64,000 bases of DNA from Isoetes taiwanensis. Lineage: Eukaryota > Streptophyta > Lycopodiopsida > Isoetales > Isoetaceae. A program made the position numbers and the translations under genes. The notes under the pieces were generated by a model. The model had not been told where the DNA came from. It worked only from the letters and a program-made list of their open reading frames with translations, and did not search any database. Where the stretch lies: the NCBI GenBank assembly GCA_021234155.1, contig JAJEKV010000309.1, forward strand, positions 126,001 to 190,000. Reading direction: 5' to 3'. Positions 11,306 through 22,275 of the stretch are shown here, one piece after another (position 1 is the stretch's first letter; every line of letters begins with the position of its first letter).

Positions 11306-11752
11306 TGTTGATATTTGGGGTTCTTGGCATCACCTTGCAGCAGCAGTCCATGACTGCCGGATGCCACAGGGCTGCCACAAATGCTCATCGATCAACAAAA
11401 GAAGATGGGAAGAAACTCCAAGAACAAGAACAAAAGAAAGAATGAACAAAACAGAATCATATTGATGCTCCAAAAGGAGGTGCTCCAAAACGTGAGCAAA
11501 AACCTAAACAATGAGAGGAAATGCTCTCTCTAAATAGTAGAGCAAAACCCTAACCCTAAATGATATCTCACCCTCCACAGATCTAGGCTAAATCTGGGCC
11601 ATAGATTGTGGGGTCCAATATGACAAATACATGTGGCCTATGCCACCTACCACATATGTGGGCTAAATCTGGGCCCTAGATCAAGTGGTCCAATGTGATA
11701 AATACATGTGGCCTATGCCACTCATACATATGTTTAGCCCAAAGGGCTAACA
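11306..11752 (-). repeat. LTR of nested element (its 3' LTR)
   Basis: It matches 15499-15945 over 447 bp with few differences. On the minus strand it runs from TGTTAGCC to CAACA. It includes a chance telomere-like CCCTAACCCTAAA at 11549-11561. Confidence 0.92.
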
Positions 11753-11772
11753 CTCCCCCCCACCACACCAAA
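11753..11772 (-). other. Polypurine tract of nested LTR element
   Basis: The plus strand reads CTCCCCCCCACCACACC immediately after the LTR, which is GGTGTGGTGGGGGGGAG on the element's sense strand. That is a typical priming tract directly upstream of a 3' LTR and fixes the orientation. Confidence 0.75.
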
Positions 11773-12065
11773 CTATGTAGAACCTTTATAACAGCAGGTT
11801 AAACATTTACAACAGTGTCCAAAGTGAGGGGAGATAATGATAATGTCGCCGAAATTTCTTGAAAAATGCAAATGTCGATGAAGTACAGAAATCATGAGAG
11901 GTTGAGAAGGCTGTCACCACTTCTCTTGAGCTTGCCACAAGCTCCTTTAATTCCATAGAAGTCGAATCTAATGTTGAGAAGGCTGTCACCACTTCTCATA
12001 GAGCTTGCCACTTAGCTCCGAATATATGCGCCAATCAAAGTGTCTTGAGTTGAACAAAAATGAGG

Positions 12066-12310
12066 AAACAAAATTGTTGAAGGGGCGGAAGGCCATAAGT
12101 CATCTGCACACCAGTTTTGAACTTGAAAAGTGGAAACAAAAAGTTGAACTTGAAAGAGTTGAAACATAAGTAATTGAAGGGGCGGAAGGCAAGTCAGCTT
12201 CACGCCATTTGTTGAACTTGAAAGAGTTTGAGCAAATAGTTGAACTTGAAGGAGTTGAAATTGAAGGGGCGGAAGGCTATAAGTCATCTTCACGCCATTA
12301 GTTGAACTTG
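12066..12310. repeat. Imperfect tandem repeats (about 70-110 bp) inside nested LTR element
   Basis: A unit containing TTGAAGGGGCGGAAGGC, then a CATCTTCACGCC-like word, then TTGAACTTGAAAGAG recurs about three times, with further partial copies to about 12490. Short open frames across it are only the translation of the repeat. Confidence 0.7.
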
Positions 12311-13103
12311 AAAGAGGCTCGACCGCCATGTATTATGGACGGATGAGGTTGATCAAAATGTTGAACTTGAAAAAGTTGACACCAAAGAGAAATTGCTGAA
12401 ATTGGCCTGCACATGCCATGTGGCCATGTGAGGTTGATGCACAAAGGGGCGGAAGGCAGAATTCATCTTCACGCCATTGCAGGAATTTGAAATTTGTTGG
12501 TACAAAGGTGCAAAGAAGATCTCCAAGAATGCGGCAAAAGATGAGGCGTCCCCCAAAATGTGCCAAAAATATGTTCCAGGACTTCTTGCATGAAAAGAGG
12601 ATTGAAAGTTGTGCTTGAAGTCACGCCGTAAGGGGCCGTGACAATTTTGATGAACTCACACCTTTGGGTTGTGATTTTGTTGTGGAAAGAGAATGATGCT
12701 GCTGGAATAGTAGGTTGATGAAAGTTGTACCTCCAAAGGTATAATGCCTCAAAAATTGGACAAGAGGTCAAGAAGTCACCATGAAAAAATCATGCCAAGG
12801 GGCCGGGATCGATTTGTGCATTCAGTAGCTCAGGAATGGTCTTAACATGCCGTTGGGCCATGTGAGGTTGATGTCTGAAAAAGGGCAGAAAGCTGCACGC
12901 CAGTAGTTGCTGATAGGCGCGCCATATGTAGGACTTGATAGTTTGATGAAAAACCTATTCAATAGAGGAAGAGGTGAAAAATACCAAAGAATATTTTTGC
13001 CCATCTTGAATGGTCTATGTGCCCATTTTGATGATGGTGTGGACCGCACGCTGAAACTGGTGCCACGCCCGTGGTGTTGTGGTCAAAAAAATTTGTGATT
13101 ATT

Positions 13104-13625
13104 GCGAGCGCCGTGGGGTTTTGAAGGCGAAGAGGCCACGCGGTAAGGGGCCGTGGGTCTATGACGCTGAGGCCACGCTGTGGGGTCTGTGATGTTGAGG
13201 CCACGCCGTGGGGGCCATGGTTCACGCTGTGAAGATATTGAAGACGCGAAGCCACGCCGTGATGGCCGTGGGCTTCTACGAACGTTTTGCAGATGCACGC
13301 CTGGTAAGGTTTTGCTGATTGAAGCCACGCCGTGATGGCCATGGGGCTCTTGATGCTCTGACGGAAGAGATTGATGTTATGACGGAAGAGCGGCCACGCC
13401 AGGATGGGCCGTGGGGTGAGGGTAGCACGCCCTGAACTGTTATGGCCTTGAAGCTTGTTGCCGTGAGAGCGTGTCGTGGAGACTCTGTGAAGCCAAGGCC
13501 GTGGGTCGTAGTTCTTGAGGGATGGGCTATGCCGTGATGAGCCGTCGTCTTAGTTGCTTGTTTGGCGTGGAAGTTCTCAAGGTCGGAGAAGCCACGCTGT
13601 GACGGCCGTGGGTTTGTGTTGATGC
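13104..13625. repeat. GC-richer repeat array around GCCACGCCGTGATGGCCGTG
   Basis: The word GCCACGCCGTGATGGCCGTG and close variants recur roughly every 50-70 bases. Each contains a short palindromic core (CACG.CGTG / CACGGC.GCCGTG), so single-strand forms could fold. The base composition is clearly higher in GC than the surroundings. No protein is supported on either strand. Confidence 0.65.
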
Positions 13626-14603
13626 AGACCAAAAACTTGGAGAAAGATCAAACACTCTGTTTGCTGGTGGTGAGACTAGAAAACACCGAGCGTGCTTATG
13701 TTGCAAAAGGAATGGGGCAGGGCAGAGTGATGTACCCCCTTTCCGAGCATGTCCCGTTGGAGATGAAGGGAGGCCTCAATCTTGAAGCGGTGGTCCAGAG
13801 ATTTTACTGGTGGTGTAGTGCGAGTCAGATTTGGGGCCCGACTGATTTGGCGAGCCCAAGATGTCCAAGTGAAAATTTTCGAGCTGGACTGTGGCAGAAG
13901 AGGATCCGAATACATGCCTGCAGAGCTTAATAACGTCGTTGAGCAAGAAAAATTGCAGAGTCGTTGGGCCTCTGTGCTGGAAAGAAGATCTGTGCAGAGC
14001 CGTTGGGCCTCTGTGCAGAAGATCTGTGGCTGGCAGAAGAGCAAGAACATTGCAGAAGAACCATTTGCAGCTGCATGGGTCGATTGTGGGGCCCTGCTAT
14101 TTGTTGAAGGCCCAAATGTGTTGATGATGCTGCAAAATATGGTGATAAGTTGATGCTAGTGTGGATCCAAGTAGCCAAGGAAATAGCCCTGTAGCAGAGT
14201 GGTTTACGAATAGAGTTTGATAGACTGAGTGTGTGTGACCACTGCTGCTGGGCCGATGCCTGCCCCCTACAGATGGCTTCAAGATGTTGCGAAGAGGGCT
14301 TTCTTACCGACCAATGTTCTGATGCAGTAGAAAAGTTGAAGCAATAGACAGATGTGAACAGTCTTTGTTGTAAGAAGTCTTTGTTGTAACAGCTCCTTAC
14401 CAGGTAAAGCACAGGACAGATGGATGTTTGCGGACCAAAGCAATGTTCTGCTTGCAAATTCGATGCAGAAAGGAACTGATAATCCCAGAATAGTGGGTGC
14501 CAACAAAATAGCTGGCTCTCTTAAAAATTTGAACAGGAACTCTTCTGCAGTAACAGACTACATGATTGCAAATATTCCTTTTGTTTTTTTTTTGTTGATG
14601 CAG

Positions 14604-14761
14604 GTAGAACGGAAGATGTGGATTCTTTGCTGTACTGATGAAGAAGTTGGTCCGATTTGCCTGAATATGGCTAATGCCTCGGATATTTTTCTGACTTGGT
14701 TGATGAAGCAAGGGCATGCAAGCTCCGGTGCTGTTGCTTTGCTCTTGAGGAAAAGCCGGAT
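14604..14761 (+). pseudogene. Exon-like captured gene piece inside the nested LTR element
   Basis: It is bounded by a long T-tract and GATGCAG acceptor on the left and by a GTAAGTT donor at 14762 on the right. One frame is open through it and reads MWILCCTDEEVGPICLNMA, then LTWLMKQGHASSGAVALLL. I do not recognise the family. It lies antisense to the retroelement, as often seen when a spliceable host exon is picked up. Earlier sequence at 14424-14560 may be another such piece. Confidence 0.4.
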
Positions 14762-15475
14762 GTAAGTTACCAATAGCCATGATCGAGATTTTAACAAAAC
14801 AGCAGTGCCTTTGTTTTTGCACATACAGCACCAAGGCTCAACTGAGAAAACTGGCTGGCTTGTCCATTGGGCACAAGACAACCACAGTAAATGCCACAAG
14901 AATAGAGCAGGAGAAATATATTCGTGAGGAAATGGGAACGAAATTTGGCAGGTTCTGAAGAAAGTAAAATGGGATTTTGCCCCTTTTACGATTGGCCTCC
15001 TACTGAAAATTCTAAGGGCATCTTCAGCAAGATGGAAGACCCAAAACTCACAAAATCTAGATCACAGAGAACAAATTTGTGGCATGCGTGTATACGCCCG
15101 AAAAAATTAATTGTACCACCTGTAGCAAGAAGTCGAATTTAATTGTACCGTTGGTAGCAAGAAGTCGAATGGGTACTGCAATTGAGGATAGAAAAATAGT
15201 GTCCATGATGAACCCAAAAAGATGAAACAGATATATGCTCCTCGCTTGTATACACAGAACAGAGGATATCCAAATATAATGTCAAGAATGAACCAAATAA
15301 GAACCTTAGATTGCAAAAATTCACTTCCCTCTTCTGAAATGTGGGCAAATATCACAGATCAGGATTGAGATATCGGAGATGAGGATTGAAGAAAGTGTCG
15401 ATGTAGAACCAATTTTTTTGCTTGAAAACTTTTGGAGATGCTTGAGAAGAGAACAAAGTATGATCATGAGCCCAA

Positions 15476-15497
15476 GAAACCCCGGCATGAGGCGCCA
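15476..15497 (-). other. Primer binding site of nested LTR element
   Basis: On the minus strand, after one spacer base following the LTR, comes TGGCGCCTCATGCCGGGGTT. It begins TGGCGCC, as in several plant retrotransposon primer sites, with a T-arm-like GGGGTT. The tRNA is not identified. Confidence 0.6.
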
Positions 15498-15498
15498 G

Positions 15499-15945
15499 TG
15501 TTGAGTTTTGGGGTTCTTGGCATGACCTTGCAGCAGCAGTCCATGACTGCCGGATGCCACAAGGCTGCCACAAATGCTCATGGATCAATAAAAGAAGGTG
15601 GGAAGAAACTCCAAGAACAAGAACAAAAGAAAGAATGAACAAAACAGAATCATATTGATGCTCCAAAAGGAGGTGCTCCAAAACGTGAGCAAAAACCTAA
15701 ACAATGAGAGGAAATGCTCTCTCTAAATAGTAGAGCAAAACCCTAACCCTAAATGATATCTCACCCTCCACAGATCTAGGCTAAATCTGGGCCATAGATT
15801 GTGGGGTCCAATATGACAAATACATGTGGCCTATGCCACCTACCACATATGTGGGCTAAATCTGGGCCCTAGATCAAGTGGTCCAATGTGATAAATACAT
15901 GTGGCCTATGCCACTCATACATATGTTTAGCCCAAAGGGCTAACA
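15499..15945 (-). repeat. LTR of nested element (its 5' LTR)
   Basis: This is the partner of 11306-11752. It is followed by the CATGC target duplication at 15946-15950. Confidence 0.92.
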
Positions 15946-16043
15946 CATGCTGAAGATATGCCTGAGCACGGGTTGGGAAGAAGAAATAGCCAGCCAAAGA
16001 AAAGCAAAGACCTCTAGGCAACTATGCTGACCCTATCTTCAGG

Positions 16044-17018
16044 TTGGAGACGCCTCCTTCACAGCCTCTTTATGACAGAAAGAAACCCCTGGAGGTATTT
16101 CTAAACTCATTTGATGATTATTTTAGGAATCATGCTCCTAGAGGTATGACTAAGTTGGAATTGTTCAAGCTTTCTTTATCTGATGATCTTGCTACTAAAT
16201 GGTTTAACACTCAAAGAAAGATTTATGGTGTTCACACATTTGAAGAGATGAGGAGCAGATTCATTGATAGGTTTGGCGAATCTGTGACTCCTGAAACTTT
16301 GCTTCAGCAACTGCATTCTCTTTCTATTAGAAGTGATGAAAGCATAGAAGCTTATGTTGATAGATTTGGAGAGCATGTGATAAAGTGTGAGTCAAAGGGT
16401 GTAGATAATCCTCCTTTGCATTTGATCACTGCTTTCTTGCATGGTTTGAAGTTCAGACCTCCTGTTTACAAGAAGTTAATGAAAATACATCAACAACAAC
16501 GTTTTGAGACATTACCAAGGGTATTTTCCAAAGCAATTGAGATCAGCAGGCTAAGGGCTGCATTTTCTACTTTTGAGCACGTTGATCTTGATTATTTCAA
16601 TGATTTAGAGACTAACTATGAACCTGTGTGTACAGTGAAGAAGAAAAATTCTTTTGAAGAAGATATGAGAGAAGAGATTTCTAAGTTGCAAGCTACTAAC
16701 CTTAAAATTGCAACTGAACATGCCAGGACTGCAGAGACACTTATGGAGGTTACCAAGCAACTCTCTGAGCTCAAGAAGGCTCCAGCACCCAGAGATGAGG
16801 CATCCGATTTCAAGTCTTCAGATTCTACACAAAGTAGAAAACATTGTACCTACTGTAAGAAATCAGGCCATTCAGAAAGTAGTTGCTGGTCCAAGCCTTG
16901 CCCTAGATGTGATAGAAAGGGCCACACTGGTAAGGAGTGCCCTGTGTGTTCATATTGTAAAGAAACAGGCCATTATGAAGACAAAGTGTGGGATCAAAGA
17001 GTATATGTTGAAAGATAA
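16044..17018 (+). CDS. Gypsy gag polyprotein with zinc knuckles
   Basis: This 324-residue frame is intact. Residues 10-170 match the retrotransposon gag fold (KPLEVFLNSFDDYFRNHAP, LSDDLATKWFNTQ, then RFGESVTPETLLQQLHSLSIRSDESIEAYVDRF). It is followed by a coiled-coil stretch near 210-245. It ends with knuckles of the form CX2CX4HX4C: CTYCKKSGHSESSC and CPRCDRKGHTGKEC. A third, CSYCKETGHYEDKV, has lost the last cysteine. Gag packages the element RNA. The start used lies soon after the nested element's target duplication; the original start may have been upstream before that insertion. Confidence 0.9.
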   Translation: METPPSQPLYDRKKPLEVFLNSFDDYFRNHAPRGMTKLELFKLSLSDDLATKWFNTQRKIYGVHTFEEMRSRFIDRFGESVTPETLLQQLHSLSIRSDESIEAYVDRFGEHVIKCESKGVDNPPLHLITAFLHGLKFRPPVYKKLMKIHQQQRFETLPRVFSKAIEISRLRAAFSTFEHVDLDYFNDLETNYEPVCTVKKKNSFEEDMREEISKLQATNLKIATEHARTAETLMEVTKQLSELKKAPAPRDEASDFKSSDSTQSRKHCTYCKKSGHSESSCWSKPCPRCDRKGHTGKECPVCSYCKETGHYEDKVWDQRVYVER

Positions 17019-17220
17019 AGGTAAGATCTGTAGATGCATCCTCTTCTCATCTTTGTTTCTCCGACATGCGAGAAGGAGGTGATGAACTTCAAGAGAAGAA
17101 GAGGTCTTGGCTGCTGGTACTCCCTATAGCCTAAGATCGAGACCTCAAAGCAAGCCAACATGCCTAGAAATAGCATAGCTCCTCCGCCCCTCTGGATTAC
17201 AGAGCCGGTTTCACCTCAAA

Positions 17221-17760
17221 ATGACAAATTGCTTTGTGTTAGGTGAAGTTGACTGTGTGTTGAAGTCTACTAGAGTCACCCTAGATGTTTTGACCTTGTT
17301 AAGAATAGCACCTTCCTATAGAGTGCGTGTCAAAACACTTATAGAGGAGAATTCAGAACCTATTGTCCACAACATTTCTAGAGTTGGGAAAGATCCTGGT
17401 ATATTCTCATGTGAAGCTCAAGTCGAAGGTAAAACACTCTCTAAAGTCATCTTGGATGGAGGCTCAGGTATAAATATTATGCCTTTACATATTATGGACT
17501 CTTTAGAGTTAAAAATCACTTCTGTGAGCCCCAATTATTCTAAAATCTTTTGCTAATGAGAGTGTACAACCAAAAGGAGTCGTTAATGATGTCTTGACGG
17601 ATGTAGGGGGCATCAAGATGACCACGGACTTTGTTGTAGTACGATTTCCTTCTCGATTGGCAGCTATGACCTTCTTTTTGGGCGGGAAATGGCTCGTGGT
17701 GGTTTTCGCAAAGCCGATTGGGGAGGAGGTAAATGCACAATAATAAGATGGTAAGCAAGA
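17221..17760 (+). pseudogene. Gypsy aspartic protease region
   Basis: The frame 17221-17556 contains KVILDGGSGINIMPLHIM, where the D-G-G/S-G motif is the catalytic site of retropepsin in plant gypsy elements (usually DGGSGVNVM or DNGSSADIL). It is followed by a stop. Homology continues in another frame to about 17760 with short segments that fit the end of the domain. It would cleave gag-pol. The frameshift disables it. Confidence 0.75.
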
Positions 17761-17897
17761 AGTCACACTCTACAAACCGTGAAGGTAAACTCCAAGAAGA
17801 ATTTGCCTTTTCAATTGATGATGCACTAATTTATAAAGATGTAGGTGTGTACAACATCTATGTAGATCCACTTTTGGAAGAAGAAGAGCAAAAACTT

Positions 17898-18290
17898 GAT
17901 GAGCATACTCATACATTGTTCTTTGATGGCGCTTGTAGCGTGAAGTTGAGTTTAGCTTTGTGCGGCTGCCATCATTAAAAGCCCAGAGGCTTTGACAGTG
18001 GCTAAAACAGCAAGAATTCACAAAAATATAACCTCTAATGAGGCAGAGTATCAAGCTTTGATTGCAGGTCTTCAAGAAGCTTACATGATGGGAATCAAGA
18101 AGCTGAATATAAAGGGGACTCTCACTTCGTGTGCAATCAAGTCCAAGAGGTATACCAAACCAAGCATTCAAGGTTAGTACAACTTAAAGAAGAGGTTTTG
18201 GGACTGTTAGACAAATTTGAGGCCTGGACTATAGAGACATATCCCTAGGCATTTGAATAGTGAAGTAGACAAAGCTAGCTAAAGGTACCA
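17898..18290 (+). pseudogene. Additional RNase H domain between protease and RT
   Basis: Segments in two frames give HTLFFDGACS, then ITSNEAEYQALIAGLQEA, then KGDSHFVCNQ-type residues and RLVQLKEEVL. The three acidic catalytic positions of RNase H (D of FDGA, E of NEAEYQAL, D of GDS) are visible, although GDS is in a shifted frame. This is the archaeal-like RNase H carried by the Tat group of plant gypsy elements. Its place upstream of the RT is notable, because a second conventional RNase H region follows the RT. Confidence 0.7.
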
Positions 18291-18539
18291 TATTGGATTT
18301 TTAGTGAAGGAGCCTTTCAGAAGAAGAACTGAACCTCTCACAGACTTGCCCAATTCTAACTATAGGGATAGAGGAAGCAAGCAGAGAGCAAGTCATTTGT
18401 ATCCAAAAGAATGGCCAAACCGAGAACCCGAAAAGTTGGTCCAAAAGCTCCCCGAGCCTTGCTTCAACTCATTTCCTATCTTTGTGTCAAGAATTCTCGG
18501 ATGTCTTTGCTTGGGATTACTCAACTAAAAGGAATTCCT

Positions 18540-19110
18540 CCCTCTAAAGCAAAATTTGAAATAAAAGTAAAAGAGGGCTCGATCCTGCTCAAGCCAGAAA
18601 TTAAGGAGGATAAATTCTCGCCTTGTCGCCACTTATCTATGAAGAATTAAAAACTATGGAGAGTTCTAAGCTGATATGTGAGACATTGGAACTCGAAAGT
18701 GGTTGTCTTGCATTGTGCCGATCAAGAAGAGGAGTGGCCAACTTAGAATTTGTATTGATTATAGAGATATCAATAAGGTTACAATCAAAGATTGCTACCC
18801 CCTACCGTTTCTAGAAGAAGTTTTGCATACCATGAGTGGAAAAGAAGTCTATTCTCTTATGGATGGCTTCTCTGGTTTCAACCAAATAGAAGTTGATCCT
18901 TTATCACAGCCAAAAACTGCCTTCATTACACCTTGGGGAACTTATATGATGCTAAGAATGCCATTTGGCTTGAAAAATGCCCCCTGCAACCTTCGAGAGG
19001 GCAATGAACAATATTTTTGAGTCATTATCTCCCCAAAATTTCAGGGCTTTTCTGGATGATTTGACATTGGCTACCTCTTTGGGAGATCATCTCAAAACAC
19101 TCTAATATGT
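18540..19110 (+). pseudogene. Gypsy reverse transcriptase
   Basis: The open part 18703-19020 reads SCIVPIKKRSGQLRICIDYR, then DINKVTIKDCYPLPF, then YSLMDGFSGFNQI and FITPWGTYMMLRMPFGLKNAP, the standard order of RT blocks in Ty3/gypsy. The catalytic YVDD-type box is represented by FLDDLTLAT near 19050 in another frame, that is F-L-D-D. Frameshifts near 18640, 18700 and 18990 break the enzyme. Confidence 0.88.
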
Positions 19111-19267
19111 TTTCTTTGTGCAGATCCAGTGGTGTGAACTTAAATCCAAAGAAGTGTTTGTTTTTGACTGACAAAGGTGTGTTGTTAGGCCATCAGATAT
19201 CAGAAGAAGGAGTTCGATTTGAGACAAGCCGCGACAATAGTTCTCGACCTCCCAAGCACCTAAAACA

Positions 19268-19962
19268 TTGAAGCAGATCAAAGGTTTTGTTGGTACACTT
19301 CAAGGCTTGAGGATCTACATCCCCAACTTCTCTCACATTTTGAGACCTATCACCAAGCTCACCAAAGTAGGGTATGTATCCAAAAATACAAGTCAAAAGG
19401 TTCCAGTTGAGTGGAATGAAGATTGCCAAAGGGCATTTGAATTGATCAAAGAAGAGCTCAACAAGAAGGTAACCCTTCTTGCCCCTAAACCAAGTGAAGA
19501 TTTCCAAGTTTATATAACAAGCTTACATCATTTGTTGTAGGATTAGCCTTATTTCAGAACAAAAGGGTACTAAACTATGCAGAAAGCAATTGGTCGCATT
19601 AATGTGAGGTGAATTACCCGGTCCTAGAGAAGTCTGCTGCTGCCCTAATATTTTGACCACTAAATTCCCCCCATCTTCCGATGCAAGCTCCAAAGATTCA
19701 AGTCTATATGAAGGTCAATCCTCTTCCAATGTTGTATGGTAAACAAGCCCCGAAGACCAAGTTCTATAAGTGGGCTGCCATGCTTCAAGACTTTGCCATT
19801 GAAGTCCACCTTGTCAAAACAGAAAAGGATCCGAGTAGTTTCATACCCTATGCCTTCTACAAATATGATTTGACCTCTGAAGAGGATCAAACAGAGGAAG
19901 GGGTATGTCATTTAGTTGGAGAAGCCGTGTGTCTTGGATGCAACCCATTGTCAATTATCTAA
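19268..19962 (+). pseudogene. Gypsy RT thumb/connection and RNase H region
   Basis: The segment at 19268-19540 reads KQIKGFVGTLQGLRIYIPNFSHILRP in frame, then TKLTK and WNEDCQRAFELIKEEL, the region that follows the gypsy RT palm. The next open part (19681-19962) has KWAAMLQDFAIEVHLVKTEK, resembling the end of the normal retroviral-type RNase H domain (R.RW.L.L..FD..I.Y.KG). Several stops lie between 19540 and 19680. Confidence 0.75.
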
Positions 19963-20109
19963 AACATCAAGAGGTCCCCGCCACATTTTCACCATCGAGA
20001 AAGTTAAGTTTAGGAAAAGATGTCTAACATATGTGCCTGGTTGAGGACATTTTATGTAGGAAGATGCCTTCACTGATTTTGTTGAGGTGCTTGGTCAAGA
20101 AGAACAGTA

Positions 20110-21180
20110 CAAGCTCTAAGACATGCTCATGACCTCTGTTTGTGGTGGACACTATTCTATGGATGCCACGACCAAGAAAATTCTAAGTTTCGGATACTAT
20201 TGGCCTACACTTCATCATGATGTCAAAAGGTGCGTCGGCAGAGTTGTTCCGATTTGTCAAAAGCATGCCAAAGAAACGCCCAAGGTACCTCCCCTTTCAC
20301 CTATTGTGGCCCCCGCCCATTTCTTGTTTGGGGATTAGATTATGTTGGTCCTATACACCCATCTTCCTCACGCGGACATGAATACATCCTAGTTGCTACT
20401 GAGACTTCTTCACTAAATGGGCTGAAGCAACTCCATTGACAAGTGCCAATGCAGATACCACGACAAGTTTCCTACTTGTCTAATATATGTGCTAGGTTTG
20501 GAGTACCATTGAAGATTGTTTCGACGGAGGAACGCCTTTTATGAATGAAGTAATAGACAAGCTTACCCAATTGCTTGAGATAAGACATACAAAAGTTTCT
20601 TACTACCCTCGTGGAAATGGCCAAAGCGAGAATCCACCAATAAAACTCGATATCCATTATGAAGAAGACGGTAGATAGGGTTTCCAAGAAGTCGGGCATA
20701 CAAAGTTGATCTATGCCCTTTGGTCCCTCTGAGAACCACTTATAAAGTGGCTATAAAAACACTCCTCTGCCTCTATTGTGTATGGTACTAGTGTCATCCT
20801 ACCCTTTGAGTTGCGGTACTTTCGCCAAGGACGATGCAAATACAAGTCAAAAGTGAAGAGGATGCTATCTGGTGCAGGTTACAGCAGATGCTAGCCCTTG
20901 AGGAACTCGGAGATAAGACTCTACTGGTGATAACGGAACACAAGATGAAAATCAAGAAGAAATTTGATAAACAAGCGTTAGAAGTCAACTATCGTTGGTG
21001 ATTTGGTGCTTAAGTTAGCTAGAAACAAGGATCCCACTCTAGATAAGTTTTCTCGCAAATTGAAAGGTCCATTTGTCATTTCTTCACATTTGGAGTAAAC
21101 TCATATTACTACGAGTTAGAGTCCGAGAGAATTTTGCCAAATCCTCTCAATGCACAACACTTGAAAGCTTATTGGATCTA
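20110..21180 (+). pseudogene. Gypsy integrase with C-terminal tail
   Basis: The zinc-binding part reads GGHYSMDATTKKIL, then YYWPTLHHDVKRCV and CQKHAK, fitting an HHCC module. The core includes LDYVGPIHPSSS (first Asp), GGTPFMNEVIDKLTQLL with a changed second acidic region, and SYYPRGNGQSE (catalytic Glu). Frames change at about 20340, 20430 and 20520. Near 21000-21180 a tail reads VGDLVLKLARNK, then KLKGPFVI and LNAQHLKAYW, the usual integrase end before the stop. No chromodomain is evident, as expected for Tat-like elements. Confidence 0.85.
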
Positions 21181-22275
21181 AACTAGCTAATGCTAGTTAG
21201 TATAGTTGTAGGTAGTCTAAAAAAGGTTGAAGTAGTTGAAATTGTTCTAGATATAATTTGCTAACACTATGGGGAGAAAACAATAAAAAGAAGAAAAGCC
21301 GAAAAGAAAAAAATATCGTTTTGATCTTTAACATTGTCATTTGCGTGTTCATTAGTTGTTCTCATTTTAAAGCCGGCCCGTAAAACCATTGCTTCCTAAA
21401 GTTGTGCTCATATGCGAGGGAACTCAAAATCATCATGAACAGGTTTCTTCGAACATCTTGTGATGAATGCCGGGATTGAAGTACTAATCGAGTCATCATG
21501 TCATTTGCAGGACCATCCTAGTCTTCCATACCATTCATTTTTCATTTATTGGCCTCCCATTCATATAAGCCTTGCTCCCACTTTTATTCATCACCCCTAC
21601 AGTCGCTATTCATCCTCGCGTGCATCATAAAAAGCGATCTCCTAACTCTCTATTTCATGTCATTTGCGTGGGATCATCCTTTACCCATTAGCTTGACTTT
21701 ATACCACCACATTTTTTTCTTTTGGGCAAATTTGAGGGACCATTACATCTTCTAGAATGTGTATGCGCACCCTTCCATAACATTCTAGCTCCATCTACCA
21801 AGTCATTTCTTCAAGACTCCTACAAGAATGGGTAGTCAAAACCCCAAAAGCATCAAGTTTTATTCACAAGATCATCGAAGGCATTTTTGACGCCCCCCAA
21901 GTTTCAACACTTATGGGAAGTCAAAAGAACATGGTAGCAGACCCTCTGGGTTATAAATGTTCAAAAGTTCTTCTTTGTGTTCAAAGTTGAAATTCATCAC
22001 CAAAAATGTGAAGTACACATAGTTCTATCCAGGTTTCCTATTCTCGCACCATTTTCCATTCATGAAGACCTCAAGAAAAACCTTATATTATCTCGGGAAG
22101 GAGATGCATTGATTTGGCATTCACTCTCATATATTTGCACTTTTCGGATGCTTTTATGTCTTTGCATTCTAAGAAGCTCGATATTTCGTAACAGGATAAT
22201 TCGAGATCCGGATGTCGAGAAGTTTTTAACAAGTTTCAAGGCTGGGGACCAGCCATTTTTTCTTTTGGGCAAAGA
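21181..22275 (+). other. Gypsy 3' untranslated region
   Basis: About 1.1 kb lies between the integrase stop and the 3' LTR, with no conserved protein. A 103-codon open frame at 21977-22288 runs into the LTR and is probably chance. The tract before the LTR (GGGCAAAGA) is only weakly purine-rich. Confidence 0.6.

Larger units (their letters stand above)
11306..15945 (-). mobile_element. Non-autonomous LTR retrotransposon (LARD-like) nested in the gypsy element
   Basis: Two 447-bp LTRs (11306-11752 and 15499-15945) are nearly identical and flanked by a CATGC duplication (11301-11305 and 15946-15950). Orientation is minus. Reading that strand, a purine tract ending GGTGGGGGGGAG abuts the LTR at 11752. 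A primer-site-like TGGCGCCTCATGCCGGGG begins one base after the LTR that ends at 15499. The 3.7 kb interior has no gag or pol. It holds tandem repeats and exon-like sequence. The near-identical LTRs make it far younger than its gypsy host. Confidence 0.9.

Noticed and set aside
11545-11561. Telomere-like CCCTAACCCTAAA in the nested LTR element (also about 15741-15753)
   Set aside because: Only about two units, present at the same place in both LTRs; it is part of the LTR, not an interstitial telomere.
12959-13632. Minus-strand frames rich in His, Pro and Arg
   Set aside because: They follow the GC-rich tandem array in more than one frame; composition and repetition explain them.
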